Origin: Caldilineaceae bacterium
GTDB lineage: Bacteria; Chloroflexota; Anaerolineae; Caldilineales; Caldilineaceae
Direction: 5' to 3'
Assembly: GCA_022823185.1 (NCBI GenBank)
Contig: JAJDXQ010000036.1
Location: 1-64,000 of the forward strand
DNA: 64,000 bases
The notes under the pieces were generated by a model. That model did not search any database. It was not told where the DNA came from and worked only from the letters and a program-made list of their open reading frames with translations. Numbering within the stretch: position 1 is the stretch's first letter; the number at the start of each line of letters is the position of its first letter. This document shows positions 61,683 through 64,000 of this stretch, one piece after another. Position numbers and translations under genes: made by a program.

Positions 61683-62657
61683 TTATGCGCAGACGGGGTT
61701 GTCCTTGGTCCAGCGGTTGAAGTTGGATTCGTCCTGGACGGCGGCCATGTGGTCGCGGGTATCGCGCCAGAGCTGTTCCCAGTCGGCGGGTTTGCGGAGA
61801 ATGGTTTCGGGGTATTTGCGGCTGCGGGCGACGAAGCCGGGGAAGGCGGGGCGCCCCGTGGGCTGGCCGATTGGGTTGTAGCGCAGGTCGAAACTCCAGC
61901 GAATGGCGTCACTGTTGTTGGAGTAGGAGGCGTGGATCGTCTGCTTGTGCATGAGGAGAGCATCGCCCTTCTTCATGATCATGGGAGCGGCTTTGCCTTC
62001 GAGCAGTTTGCCGGGTACGGACAGACCAAGGTTGGTGGGACAGTGGTCGACGAGTCCTCGCTTGTGGCTGCCGGGCCAGACGCAGAGGCAACCGTTCTCG
62101 ATATTGACGTCCATAAGGGAGAACCAGACGGTGAGCATCTGCGTTTCGTCGGCTTCGGGGCGGACAACGCCGTGGTCCTGGTGGACGGGCGTTTTGCCGA
62201 GCTGCACGCGCCCTGTCTCCTCGTTTACCGGTGTGAGATGTTCGGGCGGCTTGAGGCGGACGTGTTGCACAGGATTCGAGTAGATTTCGCCACCAAGAAT
62301 TGATTCGACCGCGTCGAGCAGACTCTCGTTGGTCAACATGCGGAAGACAGCGGGGCCGGCCCAGAATGGCGTGTCGGGCTTGACGTTACCCTGGGGCAGG
62401 GAGAAGTCGAAGTATTGGGCGTGGACTTTGCCGCTTTCCTGGTAGATTGCGATGAGGCGTTCGGAGAAGGGCAGATCCTCGTAGAGGGAGGAGATCTCTG
62501 CGGAGTCATACAGTTCCTGCGCGAGGTTGTCCAGCACCCCTTTGTATTCCTCGATGACCGGGTCTATGTCCTCTTCGGGACTGAAGACATCCTGGACAAT
62601 GACATAGCCGTGTTCGTCATAGTGTTCAAGCTGTTCGGCCGAGAGTTTCATGGTCAT
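61683..62657 (-). CDS. Phytanoyl-CoA dioxygenase family protein
   Basis: This Fe(II)/2-oxoglutarate-dependent oxygenase has 324 aa. The metal triad is complete: HxD in KTPVHQDHGVVRPEADETQM, and the distal histidine in MHKQTIHASYSNNSDAIRWSF with the oxoglutarate-binding arginine after it. The core strand LTVWFSLMDVNIENGCLCVW and PGSHKRGLVDH are typical of the family. ATG 62657 has AGGAGGGC directly upstream. It lies between two Gfo/Idh/MocA genes, so it may hydroxylate a substrate that is then oxidised by them. Unlike the relative at 18.8 kb, this one has all catalytic residues. Confidence 0.9.
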   Translation of the reverse strand: MTMKLSAEQLEHYDEHGYVIVQDVFSPEEDIDPVIEEYKGVLDNLAQELYDSAEISSLYEDLPFSERLIAIYQESGKVHAQYFDFSLPQGNVKPDTPFWAGPAVFRMLTNESLLDAVESILGGEIYSNPVQHVRLKPPEHLTPVNEETGRVQLGKTPVHQDHGVVRPEADETQMLTVWFSLMDVNIENGCLCVWPGSHKRGLVDHCPTNLGLSVPGKLLEGKAAPMIMKKGDALLMHKQTIHASYSNNSDAIRWSFDLRYNPIGQPTGRPAFPGFVARSRKYPETILRKPADWEQLWRDTRDHMAAVQDESNFNRWTKDNPVCA

Positions 62658-62700
62658 GCCCTCCTGTATGCATTCCCAATGAACAAGGTAAAGATGAATG

Positions 62701-63825
62701 CTACGTGTTGCGTGTGTCTTCGGTCATGTTTTCGCTGCGCAGCTGGGCTGCGCGTATATCGTACTTGCCAGGGCGCTGCGGCGTCAAGTGGCCTGATTCC
62801 ACCATGAGGTCGAGGGGATTGACCCGCGTCTGGAGGGGCAAATCCACTCTTTCGTGCATGCGGGCGGATTCGTATACGGCGTGAATCATCTGGAGGGCTT
62901 TATAGCCCTGCTCTCCCTGCCCGCGGTGGGCGTCGACCTTGCCTTCGACCCAGTCGGCCAGTTCGTCAGCCTGGGCGGTCGCGCCTTCCTGCCATTCGAA
63001 ACGATTGCCCAGTCCTGCCACGGTATAGAACTTGCCGTCGGGCACATGCTCTTCCCAGCGGCCGTTGCTCTTGGCATTGAGGATCTGAAGGGATTGGGTT
63101 GTCAGACTGATCATGCCGTCGCTGCCGAAGATCTGCGCGCCCTGATAGTAGTCGGGCACGAGGTCGCTGAGGATCAGGGCCCGGGGACCGCCGGCGAATT
63201 GGAAGACGGCCATGGCGCGGTCCTCGATGCGCGTGGCGCGTTCGTGCTGGTCAGTTTTGCGTTCGATGTTGCCCATGACCCAAACGCAGTCGTCGTCAGA
63301 GAGCAGGTAGCGGTACATGTCTGTCTGGTGTGAACTGTAGTTGGGGAGACCGGCTCCGCCCATGCTCTGGATGAGGCTGACTTCGCCGATGGCATTGCAG
63401 CCGATGAGCTCTTTGGCGAGTGTGTATGCTGGCAGGAAGCGGCGCTGGTGGCCGATGGCGAGCTTCACGCTGTTTCGGCGGCAGGCGATCATCATCTGCT
63501 CGGCTGCGCCGACTGTATCGGCCATGGGTTTTTCGCATAGGATGGCCTGCGGTTTGAATGCGGCTGCGGCGATGGTCCAGGGGGCGTGCCCTTTGTGCCA
63601 GGTGCAGATGGAGACGACGTCGGGGCGCTCCCTTTCCATCATTTCGCGGCCGTCGGTGTAGTGCGCGGGGGCGATGTCGAACTGGGCGTTCTTTTCGGCC
63701 ATGGCCTCCTGGCTGAGGTCTGCCAGAGCGACGATGTCAAAGCGGTCTGAGGCGAGGTAGCCGTGGATGTGGTTTGCTGAGATGCCGCCTGCGCCGATCA
63801 CGGCGGCACGAAGTTTACTAGGCAT
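62701..63825 (-). CDS. Gfo/Idh/MocA family oxidoreductase
   Basis: This 374-aa NAD(P)-dependent dehydrogenase-like protein has the Rossmann motif AAVIGAGGISANHIHGYLA (residues 7-25) and the catalytic-region motif AILCEKPMADTVGAAEQM near 95-112, followed by the beta-sheet substrate domain with VSLIQSMGGAGLPNYSSHQT. The stop lies 43 nt before the dioxygenase start, so they share a transcript. ATG 63825. The substrate is unknown. Confidence 0.88.
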   Translation of the reverse strand: MPSKLRAAVIGAGGISANHIHGYLASDRFDIVALADLSQEAMAEKNAQFDIAPAHYTDGREMMERERPDVVSICTWHKGHAPWTIAAAAFKPQAILCEKPMADTVGAAEQMMIACRRNSVKLAIGHQRRFLPAYTLAKELIGCNAIGEVSLIQSMGGAGLPNYSSHQTDMYRYLLSDDDCVWVMGNIERKTDQHERATRIEDRAMAVFQFAGGPRALILSDLVPDYYQGAQIFGSDGMISLTTQSLQILNAKSNGRWEEHVPDGKFYTVAGLGNRFEWQEGATAQADELADWVEGKVDAHRGQGEQGYKALQMIHAVYESARMHERVDLPLQTRVNPLDLMVESGHLTPQRPGKYDIRAAQLRSENMTEDTRNT

Positions 63826-63940
63826 TGTTACATCCGTACAGAGCTGGTTGGCACGGGAGCCTTTCTCAAACGGAGTCGGTCAGTGACTTCAGTCTTCGCT
63901 GTGGGCGAACTCTCCAGGCAGTCTGTTGGGCGGATTGCGA

Positions 63941-64000
63941 TTAGACAGAGGTATAACCGCCGTCAACGACCAGGATTTGGCCGGTGACCATGCGGGCGGC
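63941..64000 (-). CDS. Short-chain dehydrogenase/reductase, C-terminal end only
   Basis: The frame entering from the right edge reads A-A-R-M-V-T-G-Q-I-L-V-V-D-G-G-Y-T-S-V-stop. VTGQILVVDGGYT is the standard last strand of classical SDR enzymes, just before the C-terminus. The rest of the gene lies outside the window. It is upstream of, and in the same direction as, the Gfo/Idh/MocA and dioxygenase genes (gap 115 nt). Confidence 0.85.
   Translation of the reverse strand, partial: AARMVTGQILVVDGGYTSV

Noticed and set aside
1..64000. CRISPR arrays, insertion sequences, prophage or integron features
   Set aside because: No regularly spaced repeats, transposase or integrase frames, or terminal inverted repeats were found on either strand.

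Overview
The window looks like a piece of a high-GC chromosome from a Chloroflexota bacterium (Anaerolineae/Caldilineae-like). This is inferred from gene content and style, not from a marker gene. The pointers are Pro/Thr-rich linkers in a secreted SH3b protein, solute-binding lipoproteins with CAAPAA-type starts, a PurS-like N-terminus fused to PurL, futalosine-route menaquinone genes (mqnA), a class I-like HMG-CoA reductase, and many Gfo/Idh/MocA, phytanoyl-CoA dioxygenase-like and sugar-isomerase genes. There is no rRNA, phage, insertion sequence or CRISPR array. Two tRNA genes are present: Glu-UUC and Gln-CUG.

Layout. 0-4.4 kb: a general L-amino-acid ABC transporter (aapJ, cut by the window edge, then aapQMP). 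4.8-9.9 kb: a secreted SH3b protein, a frameshifted redoxin-like pseudogene, an amidase, and two tandem mqnA paralogs. Each mqnA is preceded by the same promoter and a folded 5' leader; the second also keeps the last codons of a lost amidase copy. 10.2-14.6 kb, minus strand: argG-argJ and a cytochrome P450. 14.8-18.2 kb, minus: a sugar ABC importer (binding protein and two permeases). 18.8-22.7 kb: a dioxygenase-like protein, a double cupin, an oxidoreductase and a sugar isomerase. 22.8-24.6 kb, minus: a polar amino acid importer pair without an ATPase. 25.7-35.5 kb: tRNA-Glu, then purL-Q-C-E-K-F-D, seven steps or subunits of de novo purine synthesis. 35.6-39.1 kb: HMG-CoA reductase, then gltX and tRNA-Gln on the minus strand.

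39.4-46.1 kb: an unrecognised 474-aa protein with a sugar isomerase and an SMP-30 lactonase, a metallo-beta-lactamase-fold protein, an RNase H-like protein, and folD-fchA for one-carbon folate metabolism. 46.5-48.6 kb: a GT39-like membrane glycosyltransferase. 49.1-53.6 kb: a probable sugar or sugar-acid catabolic operon (dehydrogenase, epimerase, enolase-superfamily dehydratase, PfpI, HAD). 53.8-57.4 kb, minus: a peptide-type ABC importer without ATPases. 58.0-60.4 kb: a second dehydrogenase and a polytopic MATE/ANKH-like protein. 60.5-64.0 kb, minus: a dioxygenase with two Gfo/Idh/MocA enzymes and the tail of a short-chain dehydrogenase.

The lifestyle suggested is heterotrophic scavenging: several importers feed small catabolic clusters, alongside ordinary biosynthesis (arginine, purines, menaquinone, folate one-carbon units). 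The strongest candidate for something undescribed is the structured leader in front of both mqnA genes. Two diverged copies keep the same stems while loops and bulges change, and the ribosome binding site lies in the loop of a hairpin that touches the start codon. A second wide-scale signal is a switch from C-rich to G-rich on the + strand across the window, seen in genes of both directions.
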